Source of the DNA: Gammaproteobacteria bacterium UBA6724
GTDB taxonomy: Bacteria; Pseudomonadota; Gammaproteobacteria; Pseudomonadales; Azotimanducaceae
NCBI GenBank assembly: GCA_002454165.1
Contig: DKIG01000011.1
Span: forward strand, 1-60,535
Direction: 5' to 3'
DNA length: 60,535 bases
In this document: one piece after another, positions 1 through 8,019 of the stretch
How positions within the stretch are numbered: position 1 is the first letter of the stretch
Layout of the letters: each line of letters begins with the position of its first letter
Translations under genes and position numbers: made by a program
Notes under the pieces: generated by a model
The model's input: the letters and a program-made list of their open reading frames with translations, nothing else
Databases searched by the model: none
What the model was told of the DNA's origin: nothing

Positions 1-1923
1 CTGCAAAATCCGAATCATGCGCGGGATGTGCTCCTCTTCATCGCCCAGGCTTTCTACGGGAGTTGGCTCTCTGATTTCCTTCTCCGTCGACAGGAGCGGC
101 GACAGAGGCGTCGGCAGCACCGCTTCCACGCAAAATGGTCCGCTGATGCGGATGGTGTTGCTTGCCACTTCGGGCTTGTCCACCAATACTTCTTCGGCGG
201 GCGGCTGGTCGTTGGCGATGGATTTCAAAGTAATATGCGGCACTATGCCGCCGACTTCCTCGCCTTTTTTATTTCGTTTGCGCGCATAGACGAAGCCGCC
301 GCCGGGACCGCGTGGTTCATCTTTCAGTTGGTAATAAGGATAGGTGGCGGTGAGCAAGCGCTGCCGGGCAAGCGCCAGAGGCACGCGCGACACATCGGTG
401 GTAATCCATCTCCGCCCCCATTGCTCGGCGACGACGGCGGTGGTGCCGCTACCGCAGGTCGGGTCCAAGACCAGATCGCCCGGGTCGGTGGTCATTAGGA
501 TGCAGCGTTGGATGACTTTTTCAGTGGTCTGTACAACATAAATTTTATTCGCCATAAAACTACTGGAAGTGTCGGTCCAATTTGTCGTCATAGGGTAGAC
601 GGGGAAGTCTTGTAAATATCTTTTGTAGTAGATGCCTTTTGCCACGGCTATAAGTCGTTTATTTTTCGCTAAATTATCAAGTCCTTCTTTGTCAGTTTTC
701 CAGCATTTTGTTCCATTTTTATTGTATGTCTTTCCCTCGAATTCATACCCTCTCAAATCAGAGGGATTTGGTGATCGAGTGGCAAAAATATCACCTGATG
801 AAAACAAATTCCACTTATCAGGAATGAGGTGATTGTTTCTCTTTTCATCCGCGGTCAGATAACGCCATTCCTTTCCGTCTGGAGATTCTATGCAGTTGTA
901 GTGTTCTGCACCGGATATTCCAGCTTTTTTAGGAAAAAACAGAGATCGATACTTCAGTTGCTTTTTGTCTTTGCAATACCAAATCAAATAATCGGAAGAA
1001 GAAGACAAAATTTCTGACGATTGGGCGGAGGCCTTAACAAAGGTGATGAGTCTGCAAAAATTCTCCCTCCCAAAAACTTCATCCATTACGCACCGCACCA
1101 GATGCACATTCTCATCCGAAATCTGCACGAAGCAGGAGCCGGAATCGGTCAACAACTCGCGCGCCAACAACAGGCGGTCGCGCATATAAGTCAGCCATGA
1201 ATGGATGCCCAATTCCCAAGTGTCGCGATAGGCTTGCACCATCTCCGGCTCGCGGCTGATGCTGTCGTCATCGCCGTCCTTGACATCGCGCTTGCGCACG
1301 AAGGGTTGAAAATTGCTGCCGAATTTAATCCCATAAGGCGGATCCATATAGACCATCTGCACCTGCCTGCCCAGCCCCTCATATTCCAGCAGCGAGTTCA
1401 TCACTTGCAGGGAATCGCCCAGTATCAGGCGGTTCTGCCAGCCGTTCAGATGCTCATAAGCGCCGCGAATTTTCTCGCCGATGCTTTTGTCTCCTTCGCC
1501 GAATAAATCAAGGGTTCCCTTGCGGTCGCGCCGATGCCGCTTCAAGGTCTCCAGCACCGCTGCGGTGGACAGCCGCTCGTGCACAAACAGCGGCAGGGTC
1601 GGCACTTCAATCCCGCCGCGCTCGGCTTTGCCAGCCCAGTTGAGAAACGGCTGCGCCAGACGTTTTAATTTTTCCGCCGCCGCTCGCTTCACAGCGGGAT
1701 TATCACTATTGATGATCTCGTTGATCAGCTGTTCGCCTTCGCTGCGGGCTTCAGCCTCGTCCCAAGCCAGTTCCGGCGACAGCGATGAGTCGTAGCGGTA
1801 GGTTGTGTGCGGCTTTCTTTTGGCAGGCGGGAAAACATCCTGCGCGCCGCTTTCCGGACGCAACAAGGCCTGCTCGTCGTGGCGATAATCACGCGCCGAA
1901 GTTTTTTTGGTTTGCCGTGGCAT
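1..1923 (-). CDS. Type III restriction-modification DNA methyltransferase (Mod), 3' end off window
   Basis: Adenine-specific DNA methyltransferase that would modify the recognition site of a type III restriction-modification system. The minus-strand frame is open from the ATG at 1923-1921 to the window edge, about 640 codons without a stop. The order is beta-class: catalytic DPPYG near position 1340 (in VYMDPPYGIKFGSNF) comes first, and the AdoMet-binding DPTCGSGTT near 450 comes later. Between them, about 540-1080, is a clearly AT-richer stretch that fits the target-recognition domain and includes SSSSDYLIWYCKDK, typical of type III Mod proteins. The C-terminus is missing, and a res (nuclease/helicase) gene would be expected to the left but cannot be seen. 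It is divergent from the ccm operon, with tandem repeats in the shared upstream region. An orphan methylase is an alternative if no res follows. Confidence 0.85.
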   Translation of the reverse strand, partial: MPRQTKKTSARDYRHDEQALLRPESGAQDVFPPAKRKPHTTYRYDSSLSPELAWDEAEARSEGEQLINEIINSDNPAVKRAAAEKLKRLAQPFLNWAGKAERGGIEVPTLPLFVHERLSTAAVLETLKRHRRDRKGTLDLFGEGDKSIGEKIRGAYEHLNGWQNRLILGDSLQVMNSLLEYEGLGRQVQMVYMDPPYGIKFGSNFQPFVRKRDVKDGDDDSISREPEMVQAYRDTWELGIHSWLTYMRDRLLLARELLTDSGSCFVQISDENVHLVRCVMDEVFGRENFCRLITFVKASAQSSEILSSSSDYLIWYCKDKKQLKYRSLFFPKKAGISGAEHYNCIESPDGKEWRYLTADEKRNNHLIPDKWNLFSSGDIFATRSPNPSDLRGYEFEGKTYNKNGTKCWKTDKEGLDNLAKNKRLIAVAKGIYYKRYLQDFPVYPMTTNWTDTSSSFMANKIYVVQTTEKVIQRCILMTTDPGDLVLDPTCGSGTTAVVAEQWGRRWITTDVSRVPLALARQRLLTATYPYYQLKDEPRGPGGGFVYARKRNKKGEEVGGIVPHITLKSIANDQPPAEEVLVDKPEVASNTIRISGPFCVEAVLPTPLSPLLSTEKEIREPTPVESLGDEEEHIPRMIRILQ

Positions 1924-2010
1924 AGGGGGAGTTTACGATAGTTTGCCTGAATAGCCTGAGTTTTAGTTTAAGGGTCTCGGCGGATGAGCCCGGATGAGTG
2001 GAATATAACA

Positions 2011-2120
2011 CGGCGGGGCGGCGGCGTTCATACGGCGCGGCGGCGACGTTCATACGGCGCGGCGGCGACGTTCACACGGCGGGGCGGCGACGTTCACACG
2101 GCGCGGCGGCGGCGTTCATA
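2011..2120. repeat. 22-bp GC-rich tandem repeat, 5 copies
   Basis: Five head-to-tail 22-bp units of the form CGGCGSGGCGGCGRCGTTCAYA fill this stretch exactly. Units differ at only three or four positions. They lie in the 350-bp gap between the divergent mod and ccmA genes, which otherwise holds no gene. The rest of the gap is a plain 87-bp leader to mod (1924-2010) and an 81-bp AT-richer leader to ccmA (2193-2273) containing the 10-bp palindrome TGATATATCA at 2241-2250. Confidence 0.9.
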
Positions 2121-2126
2121 CGGCGG

Positions 2127-2192
2127 GAATGGCGCAGGAATGACGCAGGAATGACGCAAGAATGACGCAGGAATGGTGCAGGAATGACGCGC
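2127..2192. repeat. 11-bp tandem repeat, 6 copies
   Basis: Six consecutive 11-bp units close to GAATGACGCAG follow the 22-bp array almost directly. The unit is exactly half the length of its neighbour's, so both arrays change DNA length by whole helical turns. The GGAATGACG core also occurs in the inverted-repeat element at 55563-55670. Confidence 0.9.
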
Positions 2193-2273
2193 AAGAGGCA
2201 ACAACCCAGCCTGGCTGTTATCATTGCCGTTCCATATATCTGATATATCACTGGTGTCTGGCGTAACAAACCC

Positions 2274-2864
2274 ATGCTGCATGTAACCCATTTAAGTTGT
2301 AAGAGAGACGGGCGGACTCTGTTCAAAGATCTTGGTTTTTCTGTGGCTCCGGGGGAAGTGCTACAGATTGTTGGTGGCAACGGGTCGGGCAAGACGACAT
2401 TGTTGAAAATCATGATGGGCATTTATACCGATTATGAAGGCGAAGTCGCTTGGGATGTGGCTCAGCCTCCCGCCTGGCTGGGACATAGCCAGGGTATTAA
2501 GGACTCACTCACGCCGGCGGAAAATCTGCGCTGGCTAGGCTACCTGCATACAATGAATATCACTGACTCAACCCTTGCCGAGGCTCTGGCGGCAATGGGT
2601 TTAACGGGATATGAAAATACGCCATGCGGCATTTTGTCGGAGGGTCAACGCAAACTAGTGGGTCTGACCCGCTTTTTTTTGCAAGACAGTCCTTCGCCAC
2701 ACTCCTGCTGGGTGCTGGATGAGCCCTTCAATACTATTGATGCAACAGGAATTTCCCGTTTTGAGGCGCGGTTGTCTTCCCATCTTGAGCAGGGTGGACT
2801 AGCGATACTGAGCAGTCATCGCGCCCTGTCGCTTCGGGTCCCTGTCCGGCAAGTGGAGTTGTAA
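2274..2864 (+). CDS. ccmA: Heme exporter ATP-binding protein CcmA
   Basis: Cytosolic ATPase of the CcmABCD complex, which releases holo-CcmE during cytochrome c maturation. The 196-aa protein has Walker A GGNGSGKTT (34-42), the ABC signature LSEGQ (121-125), and Walker B WVLDEP with the catalytic Glu at 150. Its length is normal for the family. It is the first gene of the ccm operon; ccmB starts 1 nt after its stop. The ATG lacks an obvious Shine-Dalgarno sequence (AACAAACCC precedes it). The start fits the usual CcmA N-terminus (short strand, then the core Rossmann-like ABC fold), so no better start is proposed. Confidence 0.95.
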   Translation: MLHVTHLSCKRDGRTLFKDLGFSVAPGEVLQIVGGNGSGKTTLLKIMMGIYTDYEGEVAWDVAQPPAWLGHSQGIKDSLTPAENLRWLGYLHTMNITDSTLAEALAAMGLTGYENTPCGILSEGQRKLVGLTRFFLQDSPSPHSCWVLDEPFNTIDATGISRFEARLSSHLEQGGLAILSSHRALSLRVPVRQVEL

Positions 2865-2865
2865 C

Positions 2866-3534
2866 TTGAAGTTATTCATCGCTGCTGTCAGGCGGGACCT
2901 CCAGGCACAGTTGCGCCGCCCAGCCGAACTGCTAAACCCGCTGATATTTTTCATCATCGTTATCAGTCTCTTCCCCCTGGGTATTGGTCCCTCCAGGGAA
3001 GCCCTGAGCCTGGTGGCACCGGGGTTGCTCTGGGTGGCGGCATTGCTTGCGACACTCATGTCAATGGATTTGATCTTCAGGAGTGATTTTGATGACGGCT
3101 CTCTTGAACAGATGCTGGTGTCGGCGATGCCCTTGCCCGTCATCCTACTTGCCAAGATCACGGCGCATTGGCTGCTGGTCGGTTTGCCGCTGGTGCTGGT
3201 GACGCCGCTACTGGCACTCTTGCTGTATGTGGATGCTCGGGGCATGGTAGCGATGACGCTATCTATCCTGCTGGTGTCTCCCACCCTGAGCCTGATCGGG
3301 TCGGTCGGGGCGGCTTTGACGGTGGGCTTGCCCAGAGGCGGCTTGCTGGTGGCGATACTGGTGCTACCTATCTATGTGCCGGTGTTGATCCTGGCGACGG
3401 CGATGGTGGCGACAGGACTTGCCGGCGGCGACTATACGGGACATATCTACTGGCTGATGGCTATCTTGTTTCTGTCTCTGGGTCTTGCTCCAGTCGCCAG
3501 CGCAGCGGGTATCCGCATATCGCTGGAAGACTGA
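2866..3534 (+). CDS. ccmB: Heme exporter membrane protein CcmB
   Basis: Integral membrane partner of CcmA in the CcmABCD complex. It has 222 aa and about six hydrophobic segments; the N-terminus RRDLQAQLRRPAELLNPL leading into a first helix is characteristic of CcmB. The only sensible start is TTG at 2866, 1 nt after the ccmA stop, with GTGGAG about 9 nt upstream. The start position and tight spacing imply translational coupling to ccmA. Confidence 0.93.
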   Translation: MKLFIAAVRRDLQAQLRRPAELLNPLIFFIIVISLFPLGIGPSREALSLVAPGLLWVAALLATLMSMDLIFRSDFDDGSLEQMLVSAMPLPVILLAKITAHWLLVGLPLVLVTPLLALLLYVDARGMVAMTLSILLVSPTLSLIGSVGAALTVGLPRGGLLVAILVLPIYVPVLILATAMVATGLAGGDYTGHIYWLMAILFLSLGLAPVASAAGIRISLED

Positions 3535-3559
3535 GCCGCCTGCCGACATCTGGTAAACT

Positions 3560-4339
3560 GTGCTTCTGGTGAACAGCGTGAAACAATTTGTGACAAGACG
3601 ACTCCCTGATGCCCTCCATCGCTTGGGTTCGCCCAGATTATTCTTTGAAACTTCTGGACGATGGCTACCCTGGTTGCTGGCACTGAGCGTCGGCTTGCTA
3701 CTCCTGGGCGCGATCTGGGCTTTGCTCTTCGCGCCGGCGGATTACCAACAGGGGCACAGTGTCCGCATTATGTATATTCATGTACCTGCCGCCATCCTGG
3801 CACAGTCGGGTTATCTGATGATGGCAGTTGCGGCGACGGTGTTTCTGGTCTGGCGAATAAAACTTGCGGACATTGCGATGCAATCTGCCGCCGCCCTGGG
3901 GATATCAATTACCTTCCTGGCACTGGTTACCGGGGCTATCTGGGGCAAACCGACCTGGGGAACCTGGTGGGTCTGGGATGCGAGGCTGACATCAACTCTG
4001 GTGTTGTTCTTCCTGTATATTGGGATGATTGCCTTGCGCGCAGCGATGGCACATCGGGCCGGCGTCGGTAGGGCTTGCGCAGTCCTGGCACTGGTTGGTC
4101 TGGTGAATCTTCCTATCATCAAGTATTCCGTGGACTGGTGGTACACCCTGCACCAGCCAGCGAGTTTCAGCCTGAGCAGAGCGCCAACCATGCCTCTGGA
4201 GATGTGGTTGCCCCTCCTGGTCATGGTCCTGGCTTATTATCTGTTTTTCTTCACGGCATGGATTATGCGGATTCGTCAGTTGATTCTGGTTCGCGAAAAG
4301 GACACAGACTGGGTGCGACAATGGTTGGCGTCTCTATGA
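3560..4339 (+). CDS. ccmC: Heme handling protein CcmC
   Basis: Inner-membrane protein that presents heme to CcmE. The 259-aa protein carries the tryptophan-rich WWD motif WGTWWVWD at 133-140 in a periplasmic loop, and a conserved histidine in YIHVPAAI (H74), expected as an axial heme ligand together with a second His. Six hydrophobic segments are visible. GTG at 3560 is the first start in frame; a later in-frame GTG at 3569 or 3581 is also possible because the first 25 residues are poorly conserved in this family. The gene overlaps ccmD by 4 nt (ATGA). Confidence 0.93.
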   Translation: MLLVNSVKQFVTRRLPDALHRLGSPRLFFETSGRWLPWLLALSVGLLLLGAIWALLFAPADYQQGHSVRIMYIHVPAAILAQSGYLMMAVAATVFLVWRIKLADIAMQSAAALGISITFLALVTGAIWGKPTWGTWWVWDARLTSTLVLFFLYIGMIALRAAMAHRAGVGRACAVLALVGLVNLPIIKYSVDWWYTLHQPASFSLSRAPTMPLEMWLPLLVMVLAYYLFFFTAWIMRIRQLILVREKDTDWVRQWLASL

Positions 4340-4518
4340 AATTTGACAGCCTGGTAGCCTTTGTCCAGATGGATGGTCAGGGGCTCTATGTCTGGGCTGC
4401 CTACGGCATTACTTGCCTCCTCTTGGCGATGAATCTCTGGATACCTGCCATCAGACAGTTGAGATTTATCAGAAGACACAAACGTGACGCCCAGTCAGCA
4501 CAGGATAGGCAAGAATGA
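4336..4518 (+). CDS. ccmD: Heme exporter protein CcmD
   Basis: Small single-span membrane subunit of the CcmABCD complex, needed for release of holo-CcmE. It has 60 aa. An N-terminal stretch with GLYVWAAYGIT, typical of CcmD, leads into one helix (about 18-40), followed by a basic cytosolic tail rich in Arg/Lys/Gln. The ATG overlaps the ccmC stop (ATGA), and its own stop overlaps the ccmE start (ATGA), which supports both ends. Confidence 0.9.
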   Translation: MKFDSLVAFVQMDGQGLYVWAAYGITCLLLAMNLWIPAIRQLRFIRRHKRDAQSAQDRQE

Positions 4519-4958
4519 AATTTGGCAGGATGAAAGCCCAGCGCAGAAACCGCGTCATGCTGGTGTGTTTGATACTGCTGTCAACGGGTGCGGCGGTTGC
4601 CTTTGCGCTACTGGCATTGAATCAGAACATCAACCTCTTTTATACGCCCACGCAAATAGTCGCGGGCAAGGCACCTGAGAATAAGCTAATCCGTGCTGGC
4701 GGCATGGTGGTGGCGGGTAGCCTGGTCCGGTCGGGGACGGGGCTTGATCTGCGGTTCATAATCAGTGACCTCAGAGCCGCTGAGGTTGAGGTACGCTATG
4801 CGGGCATACTGCCAGATTTGTTCCGTGAAGGCCAGGGAGTGATTGCACATGGCAAATTGCAGGATGATGGTGTCTTCTATGCTGAGGAAATCCTTGCCAA
4901 ACATGATGAAAATTACATGCCCCCGGAGTTATTACAAGAAGAGTCGCAACCGGAATGA
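4515..4958 (+). CDS. ccmE: Cytochrome c-type biogenesis heme chaperone CcmE
   Basis: Periplasmic heme chaperone that binds heme covalently and passes it to CcmF. It has 147 aa: an N-terminal signal anchor (about 12-35), an OB-fold beta domain, and the heme-binding motif KHDENYMPPE with His130 and Tyr134. The His130 number equals that of the E. coli protein. The start overlaps the ccmD stop and the stop overlaps the ccmF start, so the frame is well bounded. Confidence 0.95.
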   Translation: MKFGRMKAQRRNRVMLVCLILLSTGAAVAFALLALNQNINLFYTPTQIVAGKAPENKLIRAGGMVVAGSLVRSGTGLDLRFIISDLRAAEVEVRYAGILPDLFREGQGVIAHGKLQDDGVFYAEEILAKHDENYMPPELLQEESQPE

Positions 4959-6925
4959 TTCCTGAACTAGGCCATTTTAGCCTAATCCTGGCGGCGGGAC
5001 TGAGCGTCTTGCTTGCCGTCTTGCCGGCGCTGGGTGCAGGCCGCCGTAACCCCATGTTGATGGCGAGCGGGGCGCCATTGGCGGCCGGGGTGCTGGTATT
5101 CATCCTACTCAGCTTTGCTTGTCTTCTCTATGCTTTCGCGCAGGACGACTTTTCTGTCCGGTATGTCGCTGAGCACTCAAATACGGCACTGCCGCTTTAC
5201 TACAAGATTGCCGCCGCCTGGAGTGCCCATGAGGGCTCATTTCTTCTCTGGACGCTGATCATGGCGGTCTGGACCTTTGCGGTGGCTTGTTTTTCCCGTA
5301 GCCTGACACTTGATATGCAGGCAAGGGTATTGTCCGTCCTGGGACTGCTGACGGCAGGTTTTACCTTCTTCCTGCTATTTACCTCCAATCCCTTTGCTCG
5401 CAACCTGCCGATCTTCCCTCTGGATGGCGCCGACCTGAACCCGCTCCTGCAGGATTTTGGTTTGATTGTGCATCCACCCCTACTCTATATGGGATATGTC
5501 GGGTTTGCCGTGCCCTTTGCATTTGCCATTGCCACCCTGACCACCGGTCATTTAGATGCTGCCTGGGTTAGATGGTCACGACCCTGGACTACTGTGGCTT
5601 GGGCATTCCTTAGCATCGGGATTACCCTCGGCAGTTGGTGGGCATATTATGAACTGGGCTGGGGTGGATGGTGGTTCTGGGATGCGGTGGAGAATGCGTC
5701 ATTTATGCCCTGGCTAGCAGGAACGGCGCTGATACATTCCCTCGCCGTCAGTGACAAGCGAGGCCTATTCAAAAGCTGGACCGTGCTCTTGGCGATTGTC
5801 ACTTTTTCGCTCAGCCTCCTCGGCGCTTTTCTGGTCCGCTCTGGCGTGCTGATTTCCGTGCATGCCTTCGCCGTAGATCCGGCACGCGGCATCTTCATTT
5901 TGATTTTCCTGGGGCTAGTGGTGGGCGGCTCCCTGGTGTTGTATGCCTTTAAGGCGACGGCTACCAAGCGCGCGTCATCCTATAGCTGGTCATCCCGGGA
6001 AACCCTGTTGCTGGTGAACAATCTTTTATTGTCCGTCGCGGTGGCGGCGATACTGCTGGGTACTCTCTATCCGCTACTCTATGAAGTCGTCACCAGCGGC
6101 GGGAAAATTTCCGTGGGTCCCCCCTATTTTAATACTGTCTTCCTGCCGATTCTGGTGCTGTTGTTTCTCGCTATGGTCTTTGCCCCCCAGTCCCGATGGC
6201 GAGAGACCGGGGTGAAGCAGGTACTAGGAAAACTCATGCCGGTCCTCGCGGTTGCGATATTCATTGTTGCCGGGCTGACCTGGATGCTGGAACTGCCCTT
6301 GGACCCCGTCGGTTTTGTTTTTCAGTCTATTGCGGTCTGGCTCCTCTTCACGCTGGCGGGAGACTGGTGGCTATCATCATCTACCAAAAAACCTCTGAGT
6401 GCTTCCCGGCTGGGCATGTTGCTGGCGCATAGCGGGATTGGGGTGGCGATACTTGGCGTTGCGGTGACGGTTTGCTTTTCCGAAGGGCAAGACCTGCGAA
6501 TGTTGCCGGGAGATGTCACTTCCATTCAGGGTTACGATTTCAGGTTTGATGAGATGACCCGGGTTGCGGGTCCAAATTATATGGCAGACCGGGCGCAATT
6601 CTCGGTCAGCAAAAACGGACAACTGGTGACGCACCTCTATCCAGAGAAGCGGGTTTACCATGTTTCACGCAATGTTATGACCGAGGCAGATATGGACCCG
6701 TCCCCCTTGCGTGACCTCTATGTTGCTCTGGGCGAGCCCTTGGGTGGCTCCGCCTGGGCTGTTCGTCTGCATGTGAAACCCTTTGTGCGATGGATATGGT
6801 TCGGCGGATTGATGATTGCTGTCGGCGGTTTTATAACGGTATGCGATCGTCGCTATCGCAACTTTGCGGCAAGGCAGCCGGTCTTCTATGACGAGGAAAC
6901 GAATAAACAGATGAATACCAGATGA
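4955..6925 (+). CDS. ccmF: Heme lyase subunit CcmF
   Basis: Large polytopic membrane protein that, with CcmH and CcmI, attaches heme to apocytochrome c. It has 656 aa, the usual family length. The hallmark WWD domain is present (GWGGWWFWDAVENASF, about 235-250), preceded by HPPLLYMGY, part of the conserved CcmF/NrfE/CcsA core. A large periplasmic domain near the C-terminus (about 510-620) is followed by a final helix. It overlaps ccmE and ccmG by 4 nt each. Confidence 0.96.
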   Translation: MIPELGHFSLILAAGLSVLLAVLPALGAGRRNPMLMASGAPLAAGVLVFILLSFACLLYAFAQDDFSVRYVAEHSNTALPLYYKIAAAWSAHEGSFLLWTLIMAVWTFAVACFSRSLTLDMQARVLSVLGLLTAGFTFFLLFTSNPFARNLPIFPLDGADLNPLLQDFGLIVHPPLLYMGYVGFAVPFAFAIATLTTGHLDAAWVRWSRPWTTVAWAFLSIGITLGSWWAYYELGWGGWWFWDAVENASFMPWLAGTALIHSLAVSDKRGLFKSWTVLLAIVTFSLSLLGAFLVRSGVLISVHAFAVDPARGIFILIFLGLVVGGSLVLYAFKATATKRASSYSWSSRETLLLVNNLLLSVAVAAILLGTLYPLLYEVVTSGGKISVGPPYFNTVFLPILVLLFLAMVFAPQSRWRETGVKQVLGKLMPVLAVAIFIVAGLTWMLELPLDPVGFVFQSIAVWLLFTLAGDWWLSSSTKKPLSASRLGMLLAHSGIGVAILGVAVTVCFSEGQDLRMLPGDVTSIQGYDFRFDEMTRVAGPNYMADRAQFSVSKNGQLVTHLYPEKRVYHVSRNVMTEADMDPSPLRDLYVALGEPLGGSAWAVRLHVKPFVRWIWFGGLMIAVGGFITVCDRRYRNFAARQPVFYDEETNKQMNTR

Positions 6926-7530
6926 TGAATGTCGTCACTCCAAACAAAGCAGGTGTCAGATTGACGAAGCGCCTGTTGATACCCCTGGTGGTGTTTGTTC
7001 TGCTGGTCATATTTCTGGCATTGGGTTTCCGTCTTAAGGATGCCCATCTGCTACCGTCTGCCTTAATCAACAAACCCTTTCCAGAATTTGCCCTGGCTGA
7101 CCTGCTGAGGGCGGATCTTACTCGCTCCAGACAGGCATTTATTGGCAGGGTTTCTCTGGTGAATGTCTGGGCGACCTGGTGTCCGAACTGTCTGATTGAA
7201 CATCCCGAGTTGCTTCGTATCAGCCGTGAGGAGCAGGTGCCACTGTATGGTATCAATTACAATGATGATGCAGATAAAGCAGTCGCCTGGTTGCAGCGGC
7301 ATCAGGACCCCTATGTATTCAGTATTGTGGATGACGCGGGCAGTCTGGCTATTGATCTCGGCGTCTATGGTGCGCCCGAGACCTTTGTGGTTGATGCCGC
7401 GGGGGTCATTCGTTTTCGGCATGTGGGTCCAGTAACTCCCCTTGTCTGGCGGCAGCAGATAAGACCGGTAATAGAACTTCTGAGGCGCCGTGCCGAAAGT
7501 GACGCGTCTAACAAAAAAAATGATGCCTAG
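6922..7530 (+). CDS. ccmG: Thiol:disulfide interchange protein CcmG (DsbE)
   Basis: Membrane-anchored periplasmic thioredoxin-like protein that reduces apocytochrome CXXCH thiols (directly or through CcmH) using electrons from a DsbD-type protein. The 202-aa product has an N-terminal anchor (about 17-37) and active site WATWCPNC with Cys87 and Cys90. GAPETF, containing the family's cis-proline region, follows. The start is ATG 6922, with a second ATG directly after it. The 3' end overlaps ccmH. Confidence 0.95.
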   Translation: MMNVVTPNKAGVRLTKRLLIPLVVFVLLVIFLALGFRLKDAHLLPSALINKPFPEFALADLLRADLTRSRQAFIGRVSLVNVWATWCPNCLIEHPELLRISREEQVPLYGINYNDDADKAVAWLQRHQDPYVFSIVDDAGSLAIDLGVYGAPETFVVDAAGVIRFRHVGPVTPLVWRQQIRPVIELLRRRAESDASNKKNDA

Positions 7531-8017
7531 CTGGACGCCTGCCCTGATGGTGGCTGGAGTCATGGTGACTGGAGTAATCCTGCTCAAGACGCCCGGGGCG
7601 GACGCCGCCATAGATGTTTATGCCGAAGCCCAGGCGCTTGATGGCGAGCAGAAGGCACGATATGAGTCCCTGATTGATGAATTGCGATGTCCCCAGTGCC
7701 TGAATATCAGCCTTGCCGGGTCGGATGCAATGATCGCGCGGGACCTCCGCCGGGAAGTTCATCGTATGTTACTTGCGGGCAAGAGCGACGCTGAGATCCT
7801 TGAATTTATGTATCAGCGTTATGGGGATTTCATCCTGTATAGACCAAGGTTCAAACTATCTACCCTATTGCTCTGGCTGGGACCCCTGATGTTTCTCGGT
7901 ATTGCGCTGCTGGTGTTGTGGCGGATGATTCCGGGGCTTAGGGCACAGACAGATCACACAAGGCTCAGCAGGGACCAACAGACCAGACTGGATGCATTGT
8001 TGAAGAAGGCTGAGTAG
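7520..8017 (+). CDS. ccmH: Cytochrome c-type biogenesis protein CcmH
   Basis: Membrane-anchored periplasmic thiol protein of the CcmFHI heme ligation complex. ELRCPQCLNISLAGS carries the LRCPQC redox pair (Cys57 and Cys60 from this start). A signal sequence precedes it, and a C-terminal helix with short tail follows. The frame is open from a GTG at 7490, but ATG 7520 puts the hydrophobic signal near the N-terminus and leaves an 11-nt overlap with ccmG, so it is preferred. No strong ribosome binding site is seen for either. The protein is a single short CcmH followed by a separate CcmI, not the fused form of E. coli. Confidence 0.9.
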   Translation: MMPSWTPALMVAGVMVTGVILLKTPGADAAIDVYAEAQALDGEQKARYESLIDELRCPQCLNISLAGSDAMIARDLRREVHRMLLAGKSDAEILEFMYQRYGDFILYRPRFKLSTLLLWLGPLMFLGIALLVLWRMIPGLRAQTDHTRLSRDQQTRLDALLKKAE

Positions 8018-8019
8018 CG

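Noticed and set aside
28..1017. Plus-strand ORFs (156, 66, 62 aa) at the left edge
   Set aside because: They lie antisense to the continuous methyltransferase frame, which carries DPPY and the AdoMet motif; they have no ribosome binding sites or family resemblance.
2011..2192. CRISPR array
   Set aside because: Units are contiguous with no unique spacers, so these are tandem repeats.
2072..2422. Minus-strand ORFs of 116 and 65 aa with repeated FLRHSC-type segments
   Set aside because: They are translations of the 11-bp and 22-bp tandem repeats and run into ccmA antisense; the repeat DNA explains the peptide repeats.
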